DNA of 64,000 bases from Vibrio tritonius (GTDB taxonomy: Bacteria; Pseudomonadota; Gammaproteobacteria; Enterobacterales; Vibrionaceae): the NCBI RefSeq assembly GCF_001547935.1, contig NZ_AP014635.1:2108001-2172000 (forward strand). The letters run 5' to 3'. The position numbers and the translations under genes were made by a program. The notes beneath the pieces are model-generated. The model did not search any database, had not been told where the DNA came from, and worked only from the letters and a program-made list of their open reading frames with translations. Below, piece after piece: positions 37,719 to 45,548 of the stretch (positions are counted from its first letter, which is position 1; every line of letters begins with the position of its first letter).

Positions 37719-37820
37719 TCACAACAATCGTTTTTGCATGATGTGCTGAGGGCCAGCCGGGCCGCCTAAGTACAGTTCGTTGGTATCTTCAAATCCACAT
37801 TTTGTAGCAACCGACTTATT
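37719..37820 (-). pseudogene. C-terminal remnant of a GNAT acetyltransferase gene
   Basis: The minus strand reads NKSVATKCGFEDTNELYLGG then PAGPQHIMQKRLL and a stop, the typical end of a GNAT protein (a motif B-like segment). There is no start or N-terminal two thirds, because the HAD gene ends immediately upstream. It is a gene fragment left by recombination. Confidence 0.7.
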
Positions 37821-38451
37821 AAAGTGTGGTGGCAATATGATTGCTTAATTCGGACATATGACGAATTTGCACGCTAGCCAGTTCATGCTGCACAGACAAG
37901 TTAGGCGCATAGTAGATACTTTTCATTTGTGCACTCTTTGCCGCCTGTAAGCCGATAACGCTGTCTTCAACAACGCAGCAATCTTTAGGATCGGATTTCA
38001 TCTGCTGCGCCGCATGTAGAAACAGTTGTGGATCTGGCTTCCATGAGCCCACATCGTAAGAACTAAAAATGTTATCGCCAAAATAGTTGGTTAAACCAGT
38101 AATCTCTAACGCTCGATCTATCTTGGCTTTTGGCGCAGATGAAGCAATGCAACATGGGATAGAAAGCGACTCTAACATCTCTTTTACGCCATCGTTGGGT
38201 TTTAAATGTTCATCGAATAATGCAGTCATTTTCGCCCGATATTCTGCTTCAAATGTTACAGGGAAAACGACTCTGCACTCTTGTTCAAGGCTTGCAATAA
38301 TTGATGCGAGTTTTCCTCCACGGAATTTTGCCAACAGCTCATCAACACCGTAATGAATATCGAATTGGGCAAGTTGCTGCTGTAGCGCCAAATTACCCAA
38401 ACGTTCGCTATCAACCAGCGTGCCATCACAATCAAAAATAACTAACTTCAT
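37819..38451 (-). CDS. HAD-superfamily hydrolase (phosphoglycolate/sugar phosphatase type)
   Basis: This protein of about 210 residues has the HAD motifs VIFDCDGTLVDSER (I), IASSAPKAK (II), and CCVVEDSVIGLQAAK (IV), with a small helical cap. It probably dephosphorylates a sugar phosphate or similar metabolite. The start at 38451 (MKLVIFDCD) has AAAGGATG upstream. Its 3' end abuts a GNAT fragment. Confidence 0.85.
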   Translation of the reverse strand: MKLVIFDCDGTLVDSERLGNLALQQQLAQFDIHYGVDELLAKFRGGKLASIIASLEQECRVVFPVTFEAEYRAKMTALFDEHLKPNDGVKEMLESLSIPCCIASSAPKAKIDRALEITGLTNYFGDNIFSSYDVGSWKPDPQLFLHAAQQMKSDPKDCCVVEDSVIGLQAAKSAQMKSIYYAPNLSVQHELASVQIRHMSELSNHIATTL

Positions 38452-38484
38452 ACCATCCTTTGTGTTTTGTTCTCTTTTCCCCAA

Positions 38485-39216
38485 CTAGGCAAAAAAGGTT
38501 TCATGCTTTTTATAAGGACCCGCATTGTTGGTGGGTAAAAATGATTGCAGCCCTTTCGCATCATGACATGCCTCAACCATTTGTCGGTTGAAGCTGGCAC
38601 TGGTTTCGTCTAACAGATAATCGTCAACCGATATCCATTTTGCTTCAGCCACTTCTTCCATGTCTTGGATGCTTATCTCATCGGAAATGGCGTGAAGTCG
38701 ACAAACAAAATAGAGATTGGTTTTACCAAATTGAAATGGATGACGAGTCGTAAAGCCAACTATCGCATGAAACGCTGCGGCCACACCCGTTTCCTCGGCC
38801 ACTTCGCGAATAATCGCTGTTTCTATTTTCTCCCCTAATTCAACATGGCCGCCAGGCAATTTAAACCCTTTCATTCCATGCTCGCGGATGACCAATAGCT
38901 CTCCTGCTGCATTTTTCACAATCGCACCAGCGCCTATAGTATGAGTGGGAATAAAAGGAATGAATGTGGTCTCTGCTGCTTTATGAATGAGGGTTAATTC
39001 CTCTTCGAGGCAATTATGAAAAACAAAACCCAACTTTGTTGCCGCGGAGACGAAATGAGATAGATGAATCGGTAAGGTTAACCAAATAATGTTTTTCTTT
39101 TCTACTTGAGAAAAGGTGACGATGTTTTCTAGTTCAGCAGTAAACATGTCAATATTGTGCGGAAAATCGTCTTGGCTGATAATAATGCCATTAAATTTAT
39201 CAAGTTCAAATTTCAA
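38485..39216 (-). CDS. NUDIX hydrolase with an N-terminal pre-Nudix domain
   Basis: This protein of about 243 residues has an N-terminal alpha/beta region (FELDKFNGIIISQDDFPHNI) and then a NUDIX domain with GGHVELGEKIETAIIREVAE and EETGVAAAFH. It resembles the eukaryotic NUDT6-like family. The start is a TTG at 39216, overlapping the upstream acetyltransferase stop by 11 bp. The substrate is unknown. Confidence 0.8.
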   Translation of the reverse strand: MKFELDKFNGIIISQDDFPHNIDMFTAELENIVTFSQVEKKNIIWLTLPIHLSHFVSAATKLGFVFHNCLEEELTLIHKAAETTFIPFIPTHTIGAGAIVKNAAGELLVIREHGMKGFKLPGGHVELGEKIETAIIREVAEETGVAAAFHAIVGFTTRHPFQFGKTNLYFVCRLHAISDEISIQDMEEVAEAKWISVDDYLLDETSASFNRQMVEACHDAKGLQSFLPTNNAGPYKKHETFFA

Positions 39217-39670
39217 AACTGTTTCTCATCATAATAAAAATACCCGGCTCAGTTTCATGCAGAGGATGAAAACCAAATTGCTGATACAGAATCCTATTTT
39301 TGTCTTCCGTTTGTAAATACAGATAGCGAATACCTAAACCATCAGCGTGATGAAGAGCCTTTGTAATTAATGCCTTAGCAACCCCTTGTCGACGATAATT
39401 AGGGCTAACAAAAACGCCGCCCAACCAGTGCTCATAATCTGGATAACCTTTGTGTTCTCGATACTTGAGCTCAGCCACTCCGGCAAGAGTGGTATCACTC
39501 AAGGCAATATAAGAGAGTGGTAACAAAGATTTGCTGTGGGATTTTGCGATTACGTCAGCAATCACTCGCTCGATAGACGCATGGGGAGACAGACAAGCCC
39601 ATTCATCAAAGTACCATTGCGCTATTTCTGGGCAATATTGTGGGTGCTCAGCCAATAAACAAATGTTCAT
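39206..39670 (-). CDS. GNAT-family N-acetyltransferase
   Basis: This protein of about 154 residues has VSPNYRRQGVAKALITKALH and LYQQFGFHPLHETEPG. The start at 39670 (MNICLLAEHP) has AGGAGAGAA directly upstream. It overlaps the following NUDIX gene, so they are a coupled pair. Confidence 0.87.
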   Translation of the reverse strand: MNICLLAEHPQYCPEIAQWYFDEWACLSPHASIERVIADVIAKSHSKSLLPLSYIALSDTTLAGVAELKYREHKGYPDYEHWLGGVFVSPNYRRQGVAKALITKALHHADGLGIRYLYLQTEDKNRILYQQFGFHPLHETEPGIFIMMRNSFEI

Positions 39671-39714
39671 TTCTCTCCTATTGATGAGCAATACTTCTCA
39701 TCGTCTGGATGTGT

Positions 39715-40230
39715 TTAAATCGATAAATCAGCGCCAATCATAACAACGTATTCATTCACATCACTTTGGTCCGTATTAAGGCGCTCGGTAAACCCCAATT
39801 TTCGTAACACCCTTTGGCTGCGGTGATTCCAGTTATGGACACCTGCCCAAATTAAACCGCGGTAACCAGAAAGACTTGCTTGCCTTAACACAGCTTGACA
39901 CATTTCAACTGCAATACCTTGCCCCCAATATTGAGGACTAATCCAATAGGCTAGAGCCAATTGGTGAGATTGAGGCAGGAGGGTAACTTGTCCAACGGTA
40001 GATAGGTCACAAATACGACGACATGTCCAAACAAAACAATCCCCAGTGAGCCACTGTGCCGCTCTGTCGGCACACCATTGTTTGGCGTCATCTAACGTAG
40101 AAAGACGTGATAACGGAAGTGAATTAGGAAATGAATTAGAACTGACAGAATCAAAAAGTGCAGCCCCATCTTCAACGCAAATAGGGCGGAAAAGTAGCTC
40201 ATGAGAACAAAATTCTTCCTTGATATCCAC
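39715..40230 (-). CDS. RimJ/RimL-type GNAT acetyltransferase
   Basis: This 171-residue protein is of the ribosomal-protein-acetyltransferase-like subgroup: LLFRPICVEDGAALFDSV, YWISPQYWGQGIAVEMCQA, and HNWNHRSQRVLRKLGFTE. A stretch coding for WAGVHNWN (39824-39848) is repeated almost exactly at 43132-43156. Upstream lies a decayed copy of the 103-residue gene found at 43432. Confidence 0.83.
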   Translation of the reverse strand: MDIKEEFCSHELLFRPICVEDGAALFDSVSSNSFPNSLPLSRLSTLDDAKQWCADRAAQWLTGDCFVWTCRRICDLSTVGQVTLLPQSHQLALAYWISPQYWGQGIAVEMCQAVLRQASLSGYRGLIWAGVHNWNHRSQRVLRKLGFTERLNTDQSDVNEYVVMIGADLSI

Positions 40231-40241
40231 TAATGACTCCT

Positions 40242-40380
40242 AGTCGTGGTGAGTACAGGTTACTGATTCAGCTAAATCATACTCGGCAAGTAACTGAACA
40301 AACTCTTAAATCAAACACATTACATAATGCGTGTTCACATCATCCTTGATGGAATAGAAAATATTATCAGTTGTCACAAA
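40242..40380 (-). pseudogene. Decayed 5' copy of the 43432-43743 gene
   Basis: On the minus strand the frame opens with GTG where the parent has ATG and reads TDNIFYSIKDDVNTHYVMCL before an in-frame TAA, then continues EFVQLLAEYDLAESVTCT. This is clearly the first ~40 residues of the 103-residue protein at 43432-43743. The upstream sequence to 40450 is also shared. The rest of the gene is missing. Confidence 0.85.
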
Positions 40381-40439
40381 CACATCCCTTTGGAGAATAC
40401 CCTCTACTCACAACTCATCAATATGCTATGGTTGAAATT

Positions 40440-40820
40440 TTAATGCCAATGCTCTCCAGAAAAACGATCTCGCCCATCCCAGAATGGACACTCTGGGCAC
40501 GCCTCACCTAGAGGGTAGTCAATGCCTTCTTCATGAGGACAACCAATAATGCCATCGGTCATACCGACCGTTTTTGCTCCATTGTCATTGATGAATTCAA
40601 AGACTTCTTTAAGTACCGATTCTGATTTTCTCAGATCCGATGAGGCAAACCACTTTTTCAGAGGCTCTGGTTCCGCATCTTTAAAAGGCATTATTGCGCA
40701 TACTAACTTCGTTGCAACTTTATCGTTTGGACCATAAAAGGCGATGGTAGCAATAGGGTAACCTTTAGCCCCCTTACGAACCATTTTTGTGATCAATTTT
40801 TTATAACGACTTTGAGCCAT
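40440..40820 (-). CDS. Hypothetical protein with cysteine-rich C terminus, 126 aa
   Basis: This soluble protein has a basic N terminus (MAQSRYKKLITKMVRKGAKG) and the C-terminal sequence GIIGCPHEEGIDYPLGEACP then ECPFWDGRDRF, with three cysteines and histidines that could bind metal. It resembles uncharacterised proteobacterial proteins seen in several genomes, but I cannot name the family. Confidence 0.7.
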   Translation of the reverse strand: MAQSRYKKLITKMVRKGAKGYPIATIAFYGPNDKVATKLVCAIMPFKDAEPEPLKKWFASSDLRKSESVLKEVFEFINDNGAKTVGMTDGIIGCPHEEGIDYPLGEACPECPFWDGRDRFSGEHWH

Positions 40821-40921
40821 TTACTATTCCCCTTACTTGAATATACCCAAATGACCTCAACATGCAGAATTCAGGGCTTAGTCAACGAGCACAGGTCAAG
40901 CTCAATGACGGCAGGAATGGG

Positions 40922-41446
40922 TCATTCCCTTTCAACGTCATTTGGCACAGAAATGGACTTATTGATGAGCTCCCAACGAAAATACGGACGTTGGCCATCC
41001 ATTCGCTCGATATAAGCACCTAACTTTTTATAGAAGTCGTGGGCCTTGTTGTTATTTGGACTGGCTGTCCATGAAATATGGGAAGCAAGTAAACACTTGG
41101 CTTCCACTTTCAAAGCCAACATAAGTTGTCTGCCATACCCATTTGACCTCAGAGCTTCTAGCACGAATAAATCATCAAGCCAAATAGAAGGATCGCCACT
41201 AAACGAAGAATAACGATAGTGAAACAACGCAACCCCCTGCACTTGCCCATCGCGTTCCAATAACAGAGCATGAGCAACTGGAGACTCTCCAAATAACGTA
41301 CGTTCAATTTTCTCTGTGGTGGTAGAGACTACGCCTGCAAAGCCTTTCATGCTACGGTCAAACTCAGCTTTTTGTTTGATAAGTGCTAACAACTCACTTG
41401 CGTCTTCTTTGGACGCTTTCCTCACGTTCACCCCATTCTCCATCAC
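40922..41446 (-). CDS. GNAT-family N-acetyltransferase (diamine acetyltransferase-like)
   Basis: This protein of about 174 residues has WLDDLFVLEALRSNGYGRQL as acetyl-CoA site and ASPNNNKAHDFYKKLGAYIE. The DDLFV segment and length recall the spermidine/diamine acetyltransferase subgroup. The start is either of two consecutive ATGs. Confidence 0.83.
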   Translation of the reverse strand: MMENGVNVRKASKEDASELLALIKQKAEFDRSMKGFAGVVSTTTEKIERTLFGESPVAHALLLERDGQVQGVALFHYRYSSFSGDPSIWLDDLFVLEALRSNGYGRQLMLALKVEAKCLLASHISWTASPNNNKAHDFYKKLGAYIERMDGQRPYFRWELINKSISVPNDVERE

Positions 41447-41479
41447 TCTGTCCCTACTGACAATGAATACGCATCATTC

Positions 41480-41574
41480 ACAACGCTCTCATTTGTGGCT
41501 GATTCGGAGTACAACAGCAAACCTGCCCAACAACATATGTTTGCTAAGTGACTATTGCTTACCTAATGCTATTT
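41480..41574 (-). repeat. Degenerate attC-like block, copy of 43811-43904
   Basis: About 95 bp matches 43811-43904, including 32 identical bases (41543-41574 and 43873-43904). The identical part includes the last codons of the LysE-family gene, so here it is a LysE 3' fragment fused to the end of the PhzF gene. The left edge CAACGC resembles a cassette core site. Confidence 0.65.
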
Positions 41575-42321
41575 CCGTAATGTTGCATTTGCTAACAACA
41601 CAATTGAATCATCTGCAATACGCCTTACGCCGAAATAGCCACCTAATGATGAAAGTTGATGTACCTGAAGTGAATCTGAGTTAAGTCTGTTAAACCAATA
41701 TGGAGCTAAAGAGCATTGAGCAGAACCTGTCGCCAGTTCTTCAGATATACCAATTTTGGGTGCAAAATATCTTAATACATACCCATTTTCACCGTTTGCT
41801 GCAGTCACGATTAAAGCATGGTACTTAGCAAGCTGTTTAAAACGCATATCATCAGGCTTAAAACTTCTTACAGATTCTATAGAGGGTAAGACTATAACTA
41901 AGTCTCGAGTTGAAAATACGTCAATAGCATCAACAGCTAAGTCTGCTATTTCTGGTGGGACAGCACATATTTCACCTTTCCAGCTAGGCAACTCCAGGGT
42001 ATATACACCATTCTTTTTCGCAATTTTGACGCTCCCGTATTTGCTACTAAAAAGTACATTATCGAGTTTGTACTTAGAGATTATTGCAGCACCAGCCCCT
42101 AAGCTACCATGACCACACAGGTTAATTTCTCCATCCTGCGAAAACCAGCGAATGTGAAACTGCCCATTATTTTTTATAACAAAAGAGGTAACTGGCAGCC
42201 CTGCTTCATAAGTTATTTTCTTTAGCTCTTCATCAGAAAGCCATCTATCAAGCTCTAATACACCACAAGGGTTACCAGAAGCCGACTCTCCCCCAAACAC
42301 GTCATATGTATCTATTTTTAT
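41569..42321 (-). CDS. PhzF-family isomerase/epimerase-like protein, start codon unclear
   Basis: The protein has the PhzF motifs GESASGNPCGVLEL, INLCGHGSLGAG and EELATGSAQCSLAPY. The frame continues upstream of the GTG at 42300 through KIDTYDV, which is conserved in the family, to an ATA at 42321 where family members have ATG. The initiation codon has probably mutated, or a non-standard start or the GTG at 42300 is used. The stop codon lies in a fragment copied from the LysE gene end, so the C terminus is also altered. It may be a dying gene. Confidence 0.7.
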   Translation of the reverse strand: MKIDTYDVFGGESASGNPCGVLELDRWLSDEELKKITYEAGLPVTSFVIKNNGQFHIRWFSQDGEINLCGHGSLGAGAAIISKYKLDNVLFSSKYGSVKIAKKNGVYTLELPSWKGEICAVPPEIADLAVDAIDVFSTRDLVIVLPSIESVRSFKPDDMRFKQLAKYHALIVTAANGENGYVLRYFAPKIGISEELATGSAQCSLAPYWFNRLNSDSLQVHQLSSLGGYFGVRRIADDSIVLLANATLRK

Positions 42322-42449
42322 AAACCACCACCCTCAATTGTAATTAACGCATGCAACAGCACTAACCTAGAATCAGAGCGATAAATTCGCCCAAGGGAAT
42401 TACATGACGCTTACAATAACATCTAACTTCAAGAATTCATTAGCTAAAT

Positions 42450-43076
42450 TTAAATTTCGTTATCTAACTGCTGTAAATAAAGTTGCATAAATTCCGTTCT
42501 TTTTTGTGCTTCAAGCTGGGCTGAGTGGGTATGCATGATATCTTTTAATTTCAATAACTTTACGTAAAAGTGGTCAATGGCGTAGCTCTTATCATCTGGC
42601 AGCCTTGAAGCACAAAAAGGATCATCTGCCTGATATAAGCCGACTCCCATGCTGCTATTGACCTGAATACACCGTGCAATACCAATAGCACCTAAAGCAT
42701 CTAACCGGTCTGCATCTTGAACAATTTTGGCCTCAAGAGAATTGGCTTTAATATTGGCACTAAAACTGTGTGCTTCGATAGCGTGGTAGATAGCGGGTAA
42801 ATAATCCTGCGGATAACCAATACTGCTCAAAAAATCATTGGCCTTTTGTGCGGCAAGCTGGGAGCTTTTCTTTTTCTCGGGGTGATGTTTAGGAAAGGAA
42901 AAACAGTCGTGTAAGTAAGCGGCTGGCACCACTATTTCCATAATGCCACCTTCGCGGTCACAGAGTGATTTAGCCGTTTTTACCACCCGCAAGACATGGT
43001 TTATATCGTGCGCCAAATCCTGCTTCATTTCTCTTTGAATAAAATCCAAAAACTGTTGCTCGTATTGCTCTAACAC
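42450..43076 (-). CDS. HD-domain phosphohydrolase (YedJ-like)
   Basis: This protein of about 208 residues has the HD metal motifs DINHVLRVVKTA, VPAAYLHDCFSF and KIVQDADRLDALGAIGIA. E. coli YedJ-like proteins share this arrangement; the substrate is unknown. The start is GTG at 43076. Sequence upstream of its 3' end (42340-42400) resembles a decayed attC, so it is probably an old cassette gene. Confidence 0.83.
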   Translation of the reverse strand: MLEQYEQQFLDFIQREMKQDLAHDINHVLRVVKTAKSLCDREGGIMEIVVPAAYLHDCFSFPKHHPEKKKSSQLAAQKANDFLSSIGYPQDYLPAIYHAIEAHSFSANIKANSLEAKIVQDADRLDALGAIGIARCIQVNSSMGVGLYQADDPFCASRLPDDKSYAIDHFYVKLLKLKDIMHTHSAQLEAQKRTEFMQLYLQQLDNEI

Positions 43077-43139
43077 GATACATCCTTTTTATCTCTGCTA
43101 ATCATACCGTTGGTTCTGTCTGTTGAGTGCCGATTCCAG

Positions 43140-43445
43140 TTACGGACGCCTGCCCATAAATTCTTTGATCAACTCTTCCGTTTTTCCCATATCAGTAAGA
43201 AAAGGCTGCTGATAATGACTCGATGTTTCTATGTATCCTCTCGCAAGATGTAGAAGTGCGATTAAAGAGGGAATAATTTGGGCCGTGTCTTCGGGTGAAA
43301 TTAGCACACTAAGCGCCACACGGTAACGCTCTAGATAGTTAGCTGGTAGCCGCTCTTTAGATGTGGAAACCTTGGTTTCTAAACTTTGAATCGTCTTCTC
43401 TATTTGAAGAATCAGTTCGCTATTTGTCCTATCAGAATGATTCAC
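43140..43445 (-). CDS. Hypothetical protein, 101 aa
   Basis: An unrecognised small helical protein (ELILQIEKTIQSLETKVSTS, YLERYRVALSVLISPEDTAQ). The GTG start overlaps the end of the upstream 103-residue gene, indicating coupling. Its last codons lie in a block shared with the acetyltransferase gene at 39.8 kb, so its C terminus (GRRP) may be a fusion artefact. Confidence 0.6.
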   Translation of the reverse strand: MNHSDRTNSELILQIEKTIQSLETKVSTSKERLPANYLERYRVALSVLISPEDTAQIIPSLIALLHLARGYIETSSHYQQPFLTDMGKTEELIKEFMGRRP

Positions 43446-43743
43446 TAAACGTGACCTTAAACTCTTTTGTTGACTTCATAAGCTCAGCGTGAGGATGCTC
43501 ATTCATCAATGTTCTTCTGACGGTATCAAACGATTCATTCATATGATCTTGATTACGAAAGTTAACCGCCAAATGAAAATCGGGCATTTCAGGGAAGTTT
43601 CCCTTGTTGGTTAGCTTGCTACAGGTCACTGATTCAACTAAATCATGTTCGGAAAGTAACTGAACAAACTCTTGGGTTAAACACGTAACATAATGCGTGT
43701 CTACATCATCCTTGATGGAATAAAAAACGTTATAGCTTGTCAT
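43432..43743 (-). CDS. Hypothetical protein, 103 aa, duplicated in the array
   Basis: I do not recognise the family. The protein (YNVFYSIKDDVDTHYVTCLT, FRNQDHMNESFDTVRRTLMN) looks like a small ferredoxin-like alpha-beta fold. A broken copy of its first 40 codons lies at 40242-40380. It is coupled to the 101-residue gene downstream. The upstream 70 bp are also duplicated. Confidence 0.65.
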   Translation of the reverse strand: MTSYNVFYSIKDDVDTHYVTCLTQEFVQLLSEHDLVESVTCSKLTNKGNFPEMPDFHLAVNFRNQDHMNESFDTVRRTLMNEHPHAELMKSTKEFKVTFSESF

Positions 43744-43810
43744 AAACTCATCCCTTTAGAGAATATCGTACTCACAACTCATCAATATGCAAAGGTTAAA
43801 ATCTTAATGC

Positions 43811-43904
43811 CAACGCACGCATATGTGACTGATTTGGCGCACGACGGCAAACCAGCCCAACAATATGCCTTGGCTAAGTGACTATTGCTTACCTAATGCT
43901 ATTT
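43811..43904 (-). repeat. Degenerate attC-like site after the LysE gene
   Basis: The block from GCCAACGC to the LysE stop region is the parent of the copy at 41480-41574. In cassette orientation it follows the LysE gene, where an attC is expected. The right core is degenerate (GGCTAAG, not GTTRRRY). Confidence 0.55.
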
Positions 43905-44508
43905 TGCCAGCCAAACCGATAAGCAGAACTCCGGACACCCCTTCTATAATTCGTGAATAACGGTTAGCTTGAGCACCTTTTAATAACCAGCTTCCCACTA
44001 CCGCATAAACAATATTGCATAATGTCGCTAACCCACTGAAGAACAAGCCTAAGATTAACAATTGTATATTGACTGAGCTAGCTGTCATATCAATAAATTG
44101 AGGCAGAAATGATAGGAAAAATAACGCAACTTTTGGGTTTAATACGCTAACCACTATGCCCTGTTTAAATACACTACCTCGAGCCTTATTCTCTGTTTGT
44201 TGAGTTAATTTCGAACCACCTTTCCACATAGACTGTAGTGAACTGAAACCTAAATAAAGAAGGTAGATAGCACCAAGCCATTTAATAATGCTGAATGCAA
44301 ACGCTGAACTTAAAATCACGGCCGATAGCCCCAACACTGCGGCTAAGGTATGCACGAAATAACCAACACCTAAACCTAGCGCAGCTTTCATGCCACCAAT
44401 CATTTTTCCTTTCATAGCATTGGAAACAATATAGATTACATCAGGTCCTGGTATTAAGTTTATCGATAAGCTTGCTACTGCAAATAGCAAAAGTGTATGT
44501 AACTCCAT
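43882..44508 (-). CDS. LysE-family amino-acid exporter
   Basis: This 208-residue inner-membrane protein has about six hydrophobic segments and the family motif NLIPGPDVIYIVSNAMKGK near the N terminus, with VVSVLNPKVALFFLSFLPQF in the middle. Members (LysE, RhtB, RhtC) export amino acids. The specific substrate is unknown. It lies on the minus strand within the cassette array. Confidence 0.87.
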   Translation of the reverse strand: MELHTLLLFAVASLSINLIPGPDVIYIVSNAMKGKMIGGMKAALGLGVGYFVHTLAAVLGLSAVILSSAFAFSIIKWLGAIYLLYLGFSSLQSMWKGGSKLTQQTENKARGSVFKQGIVVSVLNPKVALFFLSFLPQFIDMTASSVNIQLLILGLFFSGLATLCNIVYAVVGSWLLKGAQANRYSRIIEGVSGVLLIGLAGKIALGKQ

Positions 44509-44535
44509 TTACTTTTCCTGTCTTAAGTTAATTAA

Positions 44536-44613
44536 TTAGTTAATATTGCAGCGCTTGCATGCGCACCCAGTAAACCGACGCCCTATTTATTGTGTCGCTG
44601 GCTTTTGTTAGGT
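44536..44613 (-). repeat. attC site of the phosphatase cassette (left edge degenerate)
   Basis: GTTAGGT at 44607-44613 is a good core, and GTAAACCGACG and CGTCGCTGG-like arms can fold. The other core is not clear. The stop of the phosphatase gene lies directly beside the core, as usual for cassettes. Confidence 0.55.
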
Positions 44614-44615
44614 CG

Positions 44616-45146
44616 TTACACCAGCTCCAATTGTCTATAACTACCACAATCTATCCCACACTCTTGGTAACCAGCCAAGCTTTCAAAAACATTGAAATGA
44701 GATACGATAATTATTCTTGAATATTCGCTATATTTTCTGAGCACATTTTCAGCTCTGATTTTTAATTCCGCCCAAGATTCATAGGAAATATTTTGCGGGT
44801 GTATATTGTTTTTTAGCGTTTCTCTATGTTCTTGCCAACGGCGATCTCTTTCCGATAATTCAATATAACCACCAGATAAGTCTGCACGCCATTCTCGCAA
44901 ATCGTGTTCAACGAATAATTCTAACCCCAAACTACGATTTAGGATTTCCGCCGTTTGTAATGCTCTGGTATATGGTGACGAGATAATTATTTGCGCATTT
45001 TCATTGCGTAATTCTTCCGCAGTCGCACAAATTTGAGGAATTCCAGCGCGATTAAGTGGAGCATAATCTTTTTCAAGTTGACTCATTTGGCGCTCGTCAG
45101 ATAACGAATAGTCAGGTACGCCATGTCTCACAAATATGACTTCCAT
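44616..45146 (-). CDS. Histidine phosphatase superfamily protein (cassette gene)
   Basis: This protein of about 176 residues has the phosphoglycerate-mutase-like RHG motif VIFVRHGVPDYSL and IISSPYTRALQTAEIL, with SHFNVFESL supplying the second histidine. The start at 45146 (MEVIFVRH) is chosen over the TTG nine bases upstream. It is encoded in cassette orientation next to an attC core. Confidence 0.82.
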   Translation of the reverse strand: MEVIFVRHGVPDYSLSDERQMSQLEKDYAPLNRAGIPQICATAEELRNENAQIIISSPYTRALQTAEILNRSLGLELFVEHDLREWRADLSGGYIELSERDRRWQEHRETLKNNIHPQNISYESWAELKIRAENVLRKYSEYSRIIIVSHFNVFESLAGYQECGIDCGSYRQLELV

Positions 45147-45174
45147 TTTTCTCAAAACTCCTTTTTACCGAATC

Positions 45175-45190
45175 GGGCTAACGCCGCAAA
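45175..45190 (-). repeat. Truncated attC edge
   Basis: GGGCTAACGCCGC carries a cassette core (RYYYAAC in plus-strand reading), but the opposite arm and second core are missing between here and the phosphatase gene. It is a partial attC. Confidence 0.5.
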
Positions 45191-45201
45191 CAGTGGCACT
45201 T

Positions 45202-45333
45202 TCACCTTTGCTCTCCATACACATCCACGGTATCGATAAGAATCGTAAGACCCACCTTCGAATCAGAAATACTATAGATATCACTTTCATGTCTATCCTG
45301 AGTACGCTTTGGTCCTAAACCTTCTACTTCCAT
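45202..45333 (-). CDS. Mini-cassette ORF, 43 aa
   Basis: ATG 45333 to TGA 45202 encodes a 43-residue peptide (MEVEGLGPKRTQDRHESDIY then SISDSKVGLTILIDTVDVYG). It fills the space between two cassette edges, with no other candidate gene there. It could be a real small cassette gene or the tail of a larger one. No family recognised. Confidence 0.4.
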   Translation of the reverse strand: MEVEGLGPKRTQDRHESDIYSISDSKVGLTILIDTVDVYGEQR

Positions 45334-45349
45334 GCTCGATCCCTAAGAT

Positions 45350-45456
45350 GCATAACGCCCCACACAATTGCGCACTTCGCTGAAAGTGAAGCGAATAGAT
45401 TACTTTTAACCGCAACTGCCGCTGCTAACTGCATCAATTGCAGTGGATTGTTAGTT
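45350..45456 (-). repeat. attC site of the toxin-antitoxin cassette
   Basis: A 107-bp site bounded by GCATAAC (45350-45356) and GTTAGTT (45450-45456). CACAATTGCG on one side and GCATCAATTGCAG on the other give the imperfect inverted repeat of a Vibrio attC. It shares length and end sequence with the site at 52178-52284. Confidence 0.85.
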
Positions 45457-45489
45457 TACTTTTCGCTCAAATCGCACGATTTAATCACA

Positions 45490-45517
45490 TTGACCAATTC
45501 GCACCACAGGTTATAAT
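45490..45517 (+). promoter_or_regulatory. Promoter of the toxin-antitoxin operon
   Basis: TTGACC (45490-45495) and TATAAT (45512-45517) with a 16-bp spacer. It lies inside the cassette, so the module does not depend on the integron promoter. Confidence 0.75.
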
Positions 45518-45548
45518 CTAAAACATATACAAACATGGAGCTCTGTTT

